From Pseudonocardiales bacterium (GTDB lineage: Bacteria > Actinomycetota > Actinomycetes > Mycobacteriales > Pseudonocardiaceae), in assembly GCA_019247305.1 (NCBI GenBank), contig JAFAPC010000113.1, forward strand, positions 1 through 64,000: a stretch of DNA of 64,000 nucleotides. The letters are read 5' to 3'. The position numbers and the translations under genes were made by a program. Of this stretch, positions 26,402-36,454 are shown in pieces. The notes beneath the pieces were generated by a model, which saw only the letters and a program-made list of their open reading frames with translations, had not been told where the DNA came from and did no database searches. How positions within the stretch are numbered: the stretch's first letter is position 1; each line of letters opens with the position of its first letter.

Positions 26402-27954
26402 CAGCTTTCTTTTCTGCTTAGGCGGGCGATCAGGTGGCGGTCGGGTTTTCCGTTTGCGGTCCGCGGCAGCGGGTCGTCGGTAATCTGGAAAGTCGACGGA
26501 ACGGCGATCCGATGCAGTCGGTCGACGCAAAACCGTCGGAGGGAGAGAGTGTTGAGCGTCGCCCCTGGGGCCCGCCGCGTTTCGGCATGCAGAAGGTGCC
26601 CGGCGACCACGTCGGGCACGGCCACCACAGCCACTTCGGCGATCTCGGGGTGCGTGCGCAGCACCCGCTCGACTTCTTCAATGTTGAGTCGGACACCGCG
26701 GATCTTTACCTGGAAATCGGTGCGTCCCTGCAGGGTGAGCGAGCCATTCTCATGGCGGTACACGAGGTCGCCGGTGCGGAAATAGCGCCGCGTGTCGGTC
26801 CCGTACGGATGCGCGACGAAGCGGCTCTCGTACTGCGGGTGATCGAGGTAGCCGGAGGTCTGGAACGGTGTCGACACATACAGCTCACCCGTTCCCGAAC
26901 CGTCGCGGACAGTGCCGTCCTCGTTGACCAGCAGCGCCCGCACCCCGGGCAGCGGGGCACCCAAGGGCAGCGCGCCGGTGGGCAGGTTCGTGGGATCGAT
27001 CTCGTGCAGCAGGCTGTCGTTGGTTTCCGTGCAGCCATACAGGTTGTAGAGCCGAGCGCGGGGAAACAACCCGGGAAGCTGCGCCAGGCACTGGGGCGCG
27101 ATGCTGTCCCCGGTCACGATGACATGGCGCACGCTAGCGAATTCGCTGGCGTTGTCCCGGTGTGCCTGTGCCTGGATGAGGAGCTGATAGAACATCGGGA
27201 CAGCTTGCACCAGCTCGACTGGATGACCGGTGAGCAAGTCACGAAGGTAGTGGCCATTGGTGGCCCGCGCGGGGTCCACCAACACAACGCATCCGCCGTG
27301 TTTGAGGGTGGCCCAGATATCCAGCAGGCACAGGTCAAAGTTCAGCGGGCTGAAGTTGAGGACCACCCGGCCCACTCCCAGCTCGAACTGCTCGCCCGCC
27401 CAGTCGGTGAACCGATCCACCGCGCCCTCACTCAACGGCACGATTTTCGGTAGTCCGGTGGAACCGGAGGTGGTGAGCATGAACGTCACCGCCTCGGGAT
27501 CAGCTGAGAATGACCGGACGCCCTCGGCGGCTCCGCGGTCACGGCGGGTGCCAGCTGCCCTCGGCGGGGCTACCCAGGAATATCGGCCGGAGGAGCCGGA
27601 GACGGTGAGCGCGTGGGCGCATCCGGCGCGACGGAAGAGTTCCTCAAGGGTGTGCTCGGGGAGCGTGGCGGCGGGCAACAGGAAGGAACGCTGATCCATC
27701 AGGCACGCGAGAATGAGGGCGATGGAGTCCGGGGATTTCGCGCACCGCAGGCCGATCGGTGCCGCGCCAAGGTCCGCGCCGCTCAGTTCCGCACGGGCGC
27801 GCAGCGCCCGGTCGTTCAATTCTCGATAACTGACCGGCTCACCCCACCAGACGAGAGCGGGACTGTCCGGGAAACGTTGCGCGTTCGCGGAAAATGCTGC
27901 CACGAACGACTGGGCAGACCGCTGCGCCCCGACGGTCTGGGCGGGCGTCACCAT
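26401..27954 (-). CDS. stand-alone adenylation enzyme (NRPS A-domain-like)
   Basis: LTTSGSTGLPKIVPLSE, NLYGCTETNDSLLHE, RYFRTGDLVYRHENGSLTLQGRTDFQVKIRGVRLNIEEVE, PRTANGKPDR. Confidence 0.94.
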   Translation of the reverse strand: MVTPAQTVGAQRSAQSFVAAFSANAQRFPDSPALVWWGEPVSYRELNDRALRARAELSGADLGAAPIGLRCAKSPDSIALILACLMDQRSFLLPAATLPEHTLEELFRRAGCAHALTVSGSSGRYSWVAPPRAAGTRRDRGAAEGVRSFSADPEAVTFMLTTSGSTGLPKIVPLSEGAVDRFTDWAGEQFELGVGRVVLNFSPLNFDLCLLDIWATLKHGGCVVLVDPARATNGHYLRDLLTGHPVELVQAVPMFYQLLIQAQAHRDNASEFASVRHVIVTGDSIAPQCLAQLPGLFPRARLYNLYGCTETNDSLLHEIDPTNLPTGALPLGAPLPGVRALLVNEDGTVRDGSGTGELYVSTPFQTSGYLDHPQYESRFVAHPYGTDTRRYFRTGDLVYRHENGSLTLQGRTDFQVKIRGVRLNIEEVERVLRTHPEIAEVAVVAVPDVVAGHLLHAETRRAPGATLNTLSLRRFCVDRLHRIAVPSTFQITDDPLPRTANGKPDRHLIARLSRKES

Positions 27955-28551
27955 AGCTAACCTCTCTCCAGAAAAAAACCGGTCCAGCTCTGCTCCCGAC
28001 CCGACCCGGCGCCATCACGCACCCGCCGGATACGGCTCTCACCGACTAGATAGGGACCGGGGTTACTGACCGGAACGCCTCCGGTTCGGCGTGGCTGCGC
28101 CCGTCGCCGTGAGCTCAGGGGCGCGAGCCTGCGGGTCTGCCCTACGGCGCTGCCCGGGTACTGACGGTAACCGCTGGTCGGCGTCCTGTGGTCGCTGCTG
28201 GCCGGTGGCGCGCCCTGACCGATCTGCGGTATCTCATCCCACCCGCCGGGGCTCTCTTGTCCAGAAGACCACCCGTGGGTGGAAAGGATCGCCGATGGCA
28301 CCCCCCACCTTGATGCGCAGGCGAACTCGTGCCCAGCCAGCGCCCAGGCTCGGTGCCCGGTCCCAGGCGGACTCGTCGGGGAACTCACCTCGCAGCACTC
28401 CTTCAGCATTGTGGGCGGTCGAGGGAGCGACCTTGCCACCGCGACCTGCTCCACGGTGGCATTCGACCAGCGAGGATCGCTATTCGTTGTTTGACGTATG
28501 TCATATGTCATACGCTCTTTCGCGTACGCCGCTTTGGATCATGGGGTTGCT

Positions 28552-29328
28552 ATGGCGCACACACGTCTGACTGAGCTTGATCTCAGTTACCACACCGAGG
28601 GGTTACCCGACCGTGATACCTATCTCACAGTCGCGTCGGCATGCCTGAATGACATCCTGCCCGGCGACCTCACCGGGTGGAGGAGCGCCGACCTCGCCAA
28701 CCCACCAATAAAGGTGTGGCTCAACGACGCGAGCGCATACCTCATGCAGGACGTGCTTGATGCGGTGATACCTGAACACCCCATTGTGATGCACCAGTTG
28801 GCACATCCTGACTCCGAACCGGTCTTGCGCGTGAGCGACTGCATCTCCGATCGCGAATTCCGATCAAGTCGGGTGTACCGCGAGATGTATGCACCCGTAG
28901 GCAGTCGCTACCAGCTGAACATCGCCACCGATGGGGACAATGCCGTAGCCAGCACCTGGTTAATTAAGCGCTCAATCCGAGATTTCACCGAGGCCGATGT
29001 GCACCACGCTCGTCGCTTGCAGCCTTTGCTGGCTCTTCTGGATACCGTCTACTCATCGTCCCGGATATGCCAGGCTGACAGCGCGGACATCGACGAAGCT
29101 CGGACACGCGCGCGCCTCACCGTCCGCGAGCTGGACGTCCTCACCCTTCTCGCGGACGGGTTGAGTGCCCATCAGATCGCGCGACTGCGCCGGATCAGCG
29201 TCCGCACAGTGCGGAAACACCTCGAAAACATCTACGACAAACTGGACTGCCACGACCGCCTACTCGCGATCAACAAAGCTCGACAACTAGGACTCCTGCC
29301 CAGCACGGGACCACGTGTCGCTCGATAG
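28552..29328 (+). CDS. LuxR-type HTH regulator, copy 1
   Basis: C-terminal LTVRELDVLTLLADGLSAHQIARLRRISVRTVRKHLENIYDKLDCHDR. Confidence 0.9.
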   Translation: MAHTRLTELDLSYHTEGLPDRDTYLTVASACLNDILPGDLTGWRSADLANPPIKVWLNDASAYLMQDVLDAVIPEHPIVMHQLAHPDSEPVLRVSDCISDREFRSSRVYREMYAPVGSRYQLNIATDGDNAVASTWLIKRSIRDFTEADVHHARRLQPLLALLDTVYSSSRICQADSADIDEARTRARLTVRELDVLTLLADGLSAHQIARLRRISVRTVRKHLENIYDKLDCHDRLLAINKARQLGLLPSTGPRVAR

Positions 29329-29585
29329 GAACCGGGATTACCCGCCGCGCCGCCACCCTCTGGTAGGGGGCGGTAGCCGCTGGTGGGCATCTACTGGCGG
29401 CTGACGGCCAGTGGGACACCCCGACGACGATCCGCGGTATCTACACCGCCCATCCGGGACTCTCTATCTCGACACGACCACCTGGGGGTGGATGGAGGGA
29501 ACGCCGATACGCCACGGTGGCAGTCGACCGGCGAGCATCGACATGCGTTCTTTCCCGCACGCCGATTTTGGATTATGGAATAGTC

Positions 29586-30344
29586 ATGGCACGCGCACGT
29601 CTGACTGAGCTTGATCTCAGTTACCACGCCCAGGGGTTACCCGACCGTGATACCTATCTCACAGTCGCGTCGACGTGCCTGAGCGACGCCCTGCCTGGCG
29701 ACATTATATCGTGGGCCGGTGTCGACCCCGCCAAGCCAACGGTGATAAAGATGTGGCATAACGAACCGGAAATGTACCGCATACATGATGTGTTCAGTGC
29801 GGTAATAGCTGAACACCCCTTCATGGTGCACTGGCAGGCACATCCCGACTCCGAACCGGTCCTGCGCCTCAGCGACTGTATTTCCGATCGCGAATTCCGA
29901 TCGAGTCGGGTGTACCACGAGCTGTATGTACCCGTAGGCAGTCGCTACGAGTTGGCCATCATGACCGCCCCGGACAATCCCCCAACCAGCGGCTGGGGCA
30001 TCCGCCGCTCAACCCAAGATTTCACCGAGGCCGATTTGTGGTATACTTGCCGCCTGCAGCCCATGCTTGCTGTTTTGGACGCCGTTTACCCGCCCTTCCG
30101 GATACGCCAGGCTGACCGTACGCACACTGACGAAGCGCGGACACGCGTGGGCCTCACCGTCCGCGAGCTGGACATCCTCACCCTCCTTGCGGACGGGTTA
30201 AGTGCCCAACAGATCGCGCTCCTGCGCCGGATCAGCGTCCGCACGGTGCGGAAACACCTCGAAAACATCTACGACAAACTGGACTGCCACGACCGCCTAC
30301 TCGCCGTCAACAAAGCTCGCCAACTAGGGCTCCTGGACAGCTAG
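29586..30344 (+). CDS. LuxR-type HTH regulator, copy 2
   Basis: near-parallel paralogue of copy 1, LTVRELDILTLLADGLSAQQIALLRRISVRTVRKHLENIYDKL. Confidence 0.9.
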   Translation: MARARLTELDLSYHAQGLPDRDTYLTVASTCLSDALPGDIISWAGVDPAKPTVIKMWHNEPEMYRIHDVFSAVIAEHPFMVHWQAHPDSEPVLRLSDCISDREFRSSRVYHELYVPVGSRYELAIMTAPDNPPTSGWGIRRSTQDFTEADLWYTCRLQPMLAVLDAVYPPFRIRQADRTHTDEARTRVGLTVRELDILTLLADGLSAQQIALLRRISVRTVRKHLENIYDKLDCHDRLLAVNKARQLGLLDS

Positions 30345-30355
30345 CGTGGCCAGCG

Positions 30356-30418
30356 CCGTGAACTCGACCAGACCGACCTCAAGGGGGTCTGCGCACGTCG
30401 GTCCTGTCGAGTTCACGG
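30356..30418. repeat. imperfect palindrome with CCGTGAACTCGAC outer arms, copy 1
   Basis: CCGTGAACTCGACCAGACCGAC ... GTCGGTCCTGTCGAGTTCACGG, 2 mismatches in 22. Confidence 0.8.
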
Positions 30419-30434
30419 ACGCCGGCGGCGTCAC

Positions 30435-30842
30435 TCAGGTGCTACCCGGCTGGGCGCAGCCCCGACCGAGGCAGGTGCACCCGGCGCAGTGGCCCGTTGG
30501 TGGTGGCAGGGCGGCAGCGGCTCGGTGACCGAGGAGGCCGCCGGCGAGCAGCAGAGCCAGCGCGCCGACCCCGACTACCGCGACGATCACCGGGAGCGCC
30601 GGGCCGGCCGTCCCGAACGCCAGCGCGCCGCCGAGGGCGCAGACCGCGCCGGCGGCGAGCACCGGCGGGGCGGCCACCCGGTTGGCCGTGCTGAAAGCGG
30701 CCGCTGAGCGCAGTGTCGCGGGGGTGCGGATGCCGGCGAACCGGTTGCGTGGCAACCGTCGCTGCCAGCCGAGCAGCCCGACGGTGAGCAGCGCGACGCC
30801 CGCGAGGAGCAGCAGCACCCCGAGCCGCGCGGACACCGACAC
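30435..30842 (-). CDS. SdpI-like small membrane protein
   Basis: LPRNRFAGIRTPATLRSAAAFSTANRVAAP; hydrophobic helices. Confidence 0.65.
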   Translation of the reverse strand: MSVSARLGVLLLLAGVALLTVGLLGWQRRLPRNRFAGIRTPATLRSAAAFSTANRVAAPPVLAAGAVCALGGALAFGTAGPALPVIVAVVGVGALALLLAGGLLGHRAAAALPPPTGHCAGCTCLGRGCAQPGST

Positions 30843-30906
30843 GGCGGCCAGGATACCGGCGCCGCCAGGCCGTTAGTCAGCCCGTGCCGTTGGTCAGCCC
30901 GCAAGG

Positions 30907-32211
30907 TTACGCCTCTGCGGTGGCGGCAGCCGGGGGCGCCAGCCGGTGCGCCACCTCCTGGACGTCACTGCGGCCGTGCCACCGGTCCACCAACAGGGGC
31001 AGGGCCCGGCGCAGCTCGCTGCGGGCGGATTGCGAGTCGATCTGCTCGATGGCCTCCAAGGTCTCCCACGCCAGGCGGCACGCCTGCTCAGGCTGGCCGG
31101 CGTTCGCGTAGGCCCGGGCCAGCTTGGCCCGGGTGATGGTGGCTCGCCGGAACGACGATGTGGCCAGCGACGCCAGGCGGGGTTCCAGCACCGGGATGAC
31201 CCGGGCACCGTAGCCGAGGTAGACATCACATGTCGCCTGGTAGGTCGCCAGGAGGTCATCACTTGCCACGTGGAGCTGGCTGAGCGCGGCGTCGTCTTCG
31301 CGAACCGGCTGAGCGAGGTAGTCCATCGCCGCATCCATAGCACGGCGGCTCTCATCCCGCTGGCCGGCCAGCGCGTACCCAGACGCCATCCGATTAGCCG
31401 CGAACCCCTTCATCCGCGGTGAGGCCTGAGGCATCTCGAGCACCGGCCGTACTTGATCGACCACCCGAAGCCCGTCATTGGAGAAGCTCGTCACCATCGA
31501 GCGCCGGACGAACATGAACGCCGTCATGTTTATCCAGCCGGCGGCCTGGGCCCAGTGCGACGCCCGGTCGATCCACCACAGCGCGCTCGGCAGGTCCCCG
31601 GCCTCCTCGCTCAACCAGCTCAGCGATTCGGCGTAGTGGGCCGCCAGCGTGCTGTACTGGCGCCGCTGCGCACCGTCCGTCCGGCGGCGCAACCCATCCA
31701 GCACCGCGACCTGGCCCGTCATCGCGTCCATGAGCCGGGCGGGGGGAGAGACCCGAATCGCTTCTTTGAAACCGTCCAACGCGGCCTGGGACGAGGCCAG
31801 CACATCACCGTCGAGCTTAATACTATCCAGCGCGCGCTCGAACTGGCTCTGTAATGGGCCGGCCACAATTCCGAGGCCGAGAGACGCCGTCACCTCACGC
31901 CGGGATACGGGCATGGTGACACCTCCTTGCGGCAGTATTACCACAAACAGGTCGGGGCGGGGTATCCCGGAACCGGGGCTGTCCCGCGGCGTGCCACCGC
32001 TGGTCGGTACCAGGGAGGCGATCATGGTCCCCGTCGCGTAGAGGCGATCCAGCGCTGTGGCCAACCAGGGCGACAGCCGACGGTGCCCGGTCTCCACCCG
32101 CGAGAGCACCGAGGGGTTGCATCCGACCTGCCGGGTCACCGCACGCAGGCTCAACCCGCGCGTGGTCCGCAGGTCGCAGAGCACCACTCCGAGTCTGCTA
32201 TCACCCCGCAC
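30907..32211 (-). CDS. XRE-family regulator with TPR-like region
   Basis: LGVVLCDLRTTRGLSLRAVTRQVGCNPSVLSRVETGHRRLSP. Confidence 0.82.
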   Translation of the reverse strand: MRGDSRLGVVLCDLRTTRGLSLRAVTRQVGCNPSVLSRVETGHRRLSPWLATALDRLYATGTMIASLVPTSGGTPRDSPGSGIPRPDLFVVILPQGGVTMPVSRREVTASLGLGIVAGPLQSQFERALDSIKLDGDVLASSQAALDGFKEAIRVSPPARLMDAMTGQVAVLDGLRRRTDGAQRRQYSTLAAHYAESLSWLSEEAGDLPSALWWIDRASHWAQAAGWINMTAFMFVRRSMVTSFSNDGLRVVDQVRPVLEMPQASPRMKGFAANRMASGYALAGQRDESRRAMDAAMDYLAQPVREDDAALSQLHVASDDLLATYQATCDVYLGYGARVIPVLEPRLASLATSSFRRATITRAKLARAYANAGQPEQACRLAWETLEAIEQIDSQSARSELRRALPLLVDRWHGRSDVQEVAHRLAPPAAATAEA

Positions 32212-32405
32212 GCCGGACCCGCCTTGTCAGCAGTTGTTGACAACGCCGCACAGCCACTCGACTACTGACCGTGAAGTATCTGATGCTATCGCATGGCACC
32301 CGGAACCGGGTTGAGCGCAAGCCGGTGTCCCCCGCGGACGGGCCCGTCCGTCCGGCCGGTCTTCCTGGCTCCCCGGCGCCGGGTGCCGCCACGAGAGATG
32401 AAGCG

Positions 32406-33503
32406 TCAGGTATCGATGAGGCCGCATACGAGATCGACCAGCTCATGGCGATCGGTGTACTCGATCGACCAGGACTCCGTCCGTGCGGCCAGGTGCAGCA
32501 GGGTCTGCATCGCATCGCCGATCGAGGCGCCGGCCTCCCGATGGTGCGGCAGCAATTCTCGCAGTGCGTCGGAGCGCGATCGCCGACAGACTCGTGACGC
32601 GGACGCTCCCGGCTTGAGGAACAGCATCCGGTTAATCGGCGCGGCCTCATGAGCAATCCGGGTGCAGACCTCGGTGATCGGTGTCTGGACCTTGCGGCCG
32701 CTGCGCCACACTCCGACGGAGTGCGGGAACGGTTCCGCCAAGGTAGTGCGGCAGTGAATCAGGGTGGTCTCGTCACAGAGCACCTGCGCGCCGAGTCGCT
32801 CGGACACGCGCAGCGCCGCTGTCGATTTACCAGACCCGCGGTCGCCTGCGATGAGGACGCCCTCGCCTGCAGCGGTGCGAATCATGGCCGCGTGCAGCGC
32901 GACGAAGCGGTCCCTGAATGGCCAGGACGCCAGCGGAGGGATCGGTGGGAGCGTCCACGTCCAGGGCTCCCGTGCGGACCGCAGCGTCTGGACAAAAACA
33001 CCCTGAAGGGGAACCCCAGCGCAGTCGTCTGGTCGTGACCGAAACAGGTACCTGCCGGGGCGCGCCCAGTCGCACCAGATGACCACCTCAGGGCTGGACA
33101 ACCCACCAGGGACGGTCGAGGCCGAGTAGAACGCCACTATGCCCGCCGCGCATGCCGCGTGCCCACATCGCACGTCAACCCGCACGCCGAGCAGCGACAG
33201 CGACGTAACCGAGGGCTGTCTGATTGCCGGCTCGGCCGACGTCGTGTCGGCACCCACGCTGGGCGGCTCGGTATCCGGCCGCTGCGCAGCCATACCCGCC
33301 AGTACTGCACGCAACGAACCGACTGTGGCCGAGGCCGAACCCAGCACCGCGGCGGCATCGGGCAGCTGCCGCGCGATGCGTTCGTCGACCCGCGCCAGGT
33401 ATTCCGATCGCTCGTCGAAGAGGAATGTCTCCTCATCCAGCCGGAAATACCGCCACCCGTGCTCGACGCACGACAGCGACAGCCGGCTGTCTTCCTCATC
33501 CAC
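32406..33503 (-). CDS. HPr kinase-like P-loop protein
   Basis: Walker A LIAGDRGSGKSTAALRVSERLGAQVLCDETTLIH; PqqD/RRE-like N-terminus WRYFRLDEETFLFDERSEYLARVDERIARQL. Confidence 0.7.
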   Translation of the reverse strand: MDEEDSRLSLSCVEHGWRYFRLDEETFLFDERSEYLARVDERIARQLPDAAAVLGSASATVGSLRAVLAGMAAQRPDTEPPSVGADTTSAEPAIRQPSVTSLSLLGVRVDVRCGHAACAAGIVAFYSASTVPGGLSSPEVVIWCDWARPGRYLFRSRPDDCAGVPLQGVFVQTLRSAREPWTWTLPPIPPLASWPFRDRFVALHAAMIRTAAGEGVLIAGDRGSGKSTAALRVSERLGAQVLCDETTLIHCRTTLAEPFPHSVGVWRSGRKVQTPITEVCTRIAHEAAPINRMLFLKPGASASRVCRRSRSDALRELLPHHREAGASIGDAMQTLLHLAARTESWSIEYTDRHELVDLVCGLIDT

Positions 33504-33520
33504 GGGCGTTCCCCGGCCTC

Positions 33521-36454
33521 CTACCGGACGACGAAATTCACGATTTTTCCTGGCACGACCACTACCCGGACGATCTCTTTGCCCTCGACCAGCTTTGCCA
33601 CCGCCTCCAGGGCCAACCCGGCATCGGTCACCTCAGCCTGGCTCGCCTGCCGGTCGACGGTGATCTCGCCACGCGGCTTCCCGTTGACGGTGACGGGCAG
33701 GACGATGTGGGTCTGGACCAGAGCCTCAGGGTCTGCGGTCGGGAACGGGGCGTCGTCGATCGCCTCGTCGTGCCCCATCTGCTCCCACAGCTCCGAGGCC
33801 ACGTGAGGGGCAAGCGGAAACACCATCAGGACCAGCGCCTGCGCTACGTGGCGCGGGCTTACACCGTGCTGCTGGACATACCTGCTCAACGCGTTATTCA
33901 GCTCAGCGATACGCGCAACCGCGACGTTGTACCGCAGCTCGGTGTATAACCGATCGACCGCGTCAATCGTCCGGTGCAGGACCGTGAAAAGTGGCTCGGT
34001 CCGTGGCAACTCGCCCGCCGAGATTCTCAGCTGGCCGGTCTGCTCGTTGACAATGTTGCGCCAGAGGCGTTGCAGTAGCCGGAATACGCCCACGATGTCG
34101 TCCTGCTGCCACGGCCGGTCCACGTCCAGTGGGCCCATCGCCATCTCGTACATGCGTAATGTGTCCGCACCGTAGGAGTCATAGATATCGTCCGGCGCCA
34201 CCGCGTTCTTCAGGCTTTTGCCCATTTTGCCGTGTATCCGGCTGACCGGCTCCCCGTGGTAGACGAATCCGTCTTCTGTCGCGGTGACCTCGGCCGCCGG
34301 GACGTAGCGTCCGTTCGCGTTGGTGAACGCGTCCGCCAGAATGTAGCCCTGGTTATAGAGACGCTGGAATGGCTCGCGCGTCGACACGTGACCCAGGTCG
34401 AACAGGATCTTGTGCCAGAAACGAGCGTACAGCAGGTGCAACACGGCATGCTCGACGCCACCGATATAAAGGTCGGCTCCGCCGATCCGCTCGATGTCCT
34501 CGCAGCTGCCCATCCAGTACCGCTCGATCTTCGGGTCCACAAACTGCTCGTCGTTTGTCGGATCCAGGTAACGCAGGTAGTACCAACACGAGCCGGCCCA
34601 CTGCGGCATAGTGTTGGTCTCGCGCCGGTACCTTGTGGTGCCCTGCCCCAAATCCAGCTCGACGTCCTCGAAGCCCGTCGCCCGTGACAGTGGCGGCTTC
34701 GGTTCATCGTCCTCCTCAGTCGGTTGTGGGCGGAAGTCGGTCATCGGTGGCAGCTCGACGGGCAGCATCGACTCGGGCAACGCGATCGGCAGGCCCATCT
34801 CGTCGTAGACGATCGGGAACGGCTCACCCCAGTACCGCTGCCGTGAAAAGAGCCAGTCGCGCAGCCGGTACGACGTGCGGCGTACGCCGCGACCAGCGGA
34901 TTCCAGCCAGCGCACGATGTCCTGTGTCGCGTCGGCGGTGGACAATCCGGTGAGTGCCACGTCAACACCCGTTGAGTTGATCGCCCTACCGGCCCCCTCG
35001 AACGCCTCCCCCCAGCTGCGCGGGTCATCGGTGGTCGCGCCCAGGTGCTCGGCCAGCCACGCCTTATCTGGACGCACCACAGCGCGCATCGGCAGATCCA
35101 GCGCGCTCGCCAACTCGTAGTCCCGCTGGTCGTGGGCGGGCACCGCCATCACCGCGCCGCTGCCGTAAATGGCCAGGACGTAATCGGCGATGAAGATCGG
35201 TATGTGGTCCCCGGAGACCGGGTTTACCGCATAACTACCAGTAAAAACTGCCGTTTTGGTGGTCTGTTCCTGCCGCTGTCGGTCGCTACGCGACGAGGCC
35301 CACCGGACGTAGGCAGCAACTGCCCCCTGCGGCGAATCTGACGGGCCACCGGTGAGCGAGGGACCGCGCCAGGCAGCGGGGGTATCGGCCGGCCACTCGT
35401 CCGTGGTCAGCTCGCCCACCAGCGGGTGTTCGGGTGCCAGCACAATGGAGGTGACGCCGAACACCGTGTCCGGTCGAGTGGTGTACACCTCAAGACGGTG
35501 CTGTGTGCCGTCGGCGGCCCGCGTGGTAAAGTACACATCGGCGCCCTCGCTGCGGCCGATCCAGTTGCGCTGCATCAGCTTGAGTGAATCCGGCCAGTCG
35601 AGCGGGTCAAGGTCGGTCAACAGCCGGTCGGCGAACGCGGTGATCCGCAGCATCCATTGCCGCATTCGACGTCGGTACACCGGGTAGTTTCCGACGTCGG
35701 AGCGCCCGTTCGCGGTAATTTCTTCATTCGCCAGGACCGTGCCCAGGCCGGGACACCAATTGACTGGCGCCTCGTTCAGATAGGCTAGCCGGTAGGAGTC
35801 GACGACCCGGCGCTGAGCGATCGTGTCCAGATCACCCCAGGGCAGGCCGTCCGGGTTCGCCGACGAGGCGGGTTCCCGGATACCGGCCTCAAACTCGCTG
35901 ATCAGATCCGCAATTGAGCGGGCGCGGCCGGTCGCTGGGTCGCACCAGGAATTGAATATCTGAAGGAAGATCCACTGAGTCCAGCGGTAGTATGCCGGAT
36001 CCGCGGTCGAAATTTCGCGGCGCGGATCGTGCGTGAAGCCCAGGCGCCTGAGCTGGCAGCGCATGTTGTCAATGTTCTGCGTTGTCGTGATGGCCGGGTG
36101 CTGGCCGGTTTCGATGGCGTACTGCTCCGCCGGCAGGCCGAACGCGTCGAATCCAAGGGGATGCAGGACGTTGTACCCCTTCATACGCAGGAAGCGTGCG
36201 TAGACATCGGAGCCGATGTAACCCAGTGGATGCCCAACGTGCAGGCCGACTCCGGATGTGTACGGGAACATGTCGAGTACGTAAAATTTGCGGTCGCGCG
36301 GCTTCAGTGAACCGCCGGACAGCTTGCCGACTGGATTGGCCACCTCGAATGTTCCGCTCTCAGCCCAGGCCCTTTGCCACTTCGACTCGATGTCGCGTGC
36401 CAGGGCCGCCGAGTAACGGTGCTGGTTGGTGTTGGTGATGTCGTCAGAATCCAT
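33521..36454 (-). CDS. leuS: leucyl-tRNA synthetase
   Basis: HVGHPLGYIGSDVYARFLRMKGYNVLHPLGFDAFGLPAEQYA; editing-domain region; KMGKSLKNAV; C-terminal anticodon domain. Confidence 0.95.
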   Translation of the reverse strand: MDSDDITNTNQHRYSAALARDIESKWQRAWAESGTFEVANPVGKLSGGSLKPRDRKFYVLDMFPYTSGVGLHVGHPLGYIGSDVYARFLRMKGYNVLHPLGFDAFGLPAEQYAIETGQHPAITTTQNIDNMRCQLRRLGFTHDPRREISTADPAYYRWTQWIFLQIFNSWCDPATGRARSIADLISEFEAGIREPASSANPDGLPWGDLDTIAQRRVVDSYRLAYLNEAPVNWCPGLGTVLANEEITANGRSDVGNYPVYRRRMRQWMLRITAFADRLLTDLDPLDWPDSLKLMQRNWIGRSEGADVYFTTRAADGTQHRLEVYTTRPDTVFGVTSIVLAPEHPLVGELTTDEWPADTPAAWRGPSLTGGPSDSPQGAVAAYVRWASSRSDRQRQEQTTKTAVFTGSYAVNPVSGDHIPIFIADYVLAIYGSGAVMAVPAHDQRDYELASALDLPMRAVVRPDKAWLAEHLGATTDDPRSWGEAFEGAGRAINSTGVDVALTGLSTADATQDIVRWLESAGRGVRRTSYRLRDWLFSRQRYWGEPFPIVYDEMGLPIALPESMLPVELPPMTDFRPQPTEEDDEPKPPLSRATGFEDVELDLGQGTTRYRRETNTMPQWAGSCWYYLRYLDPTNDEQFVDPKIERYWMGSCEDIERIGGADLYIGGVEHAVLHLLYARFWHKILFDLGHVSTREPFQRLYNQGYILADAFTNANGRYVPAAEVTATEDGFVYHGEPVSRIHGKMGKSLKNAVAPDDIYDSYGADTLRMYEMAMGPLDVDRPWQQDDIVGVFRLLQRLWRNIVNEQTGQLRISAGELPRTEPLFTVLHRTIDAVDRLYTELRYNVAVARIAELNNALSRYVQQHGVSPRHVAQALVLMVFPLAPHVASELWEQMGHDEAIDDAPFPTADPEALVQTHIVLPVTVNGKPRGEITVDRQASQAEVTDAGLALEAVAKLVEGKEIVRVVVVPGKIVNFVVR

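Noticed and set aside
33521-36454. KMGKS instead of KMSKS in LeuRS as a sign of inactivity
   Set aside because: G at this position is, as far as I recall, normal in actinobacterial LeuRS, so not evidence of altered function.
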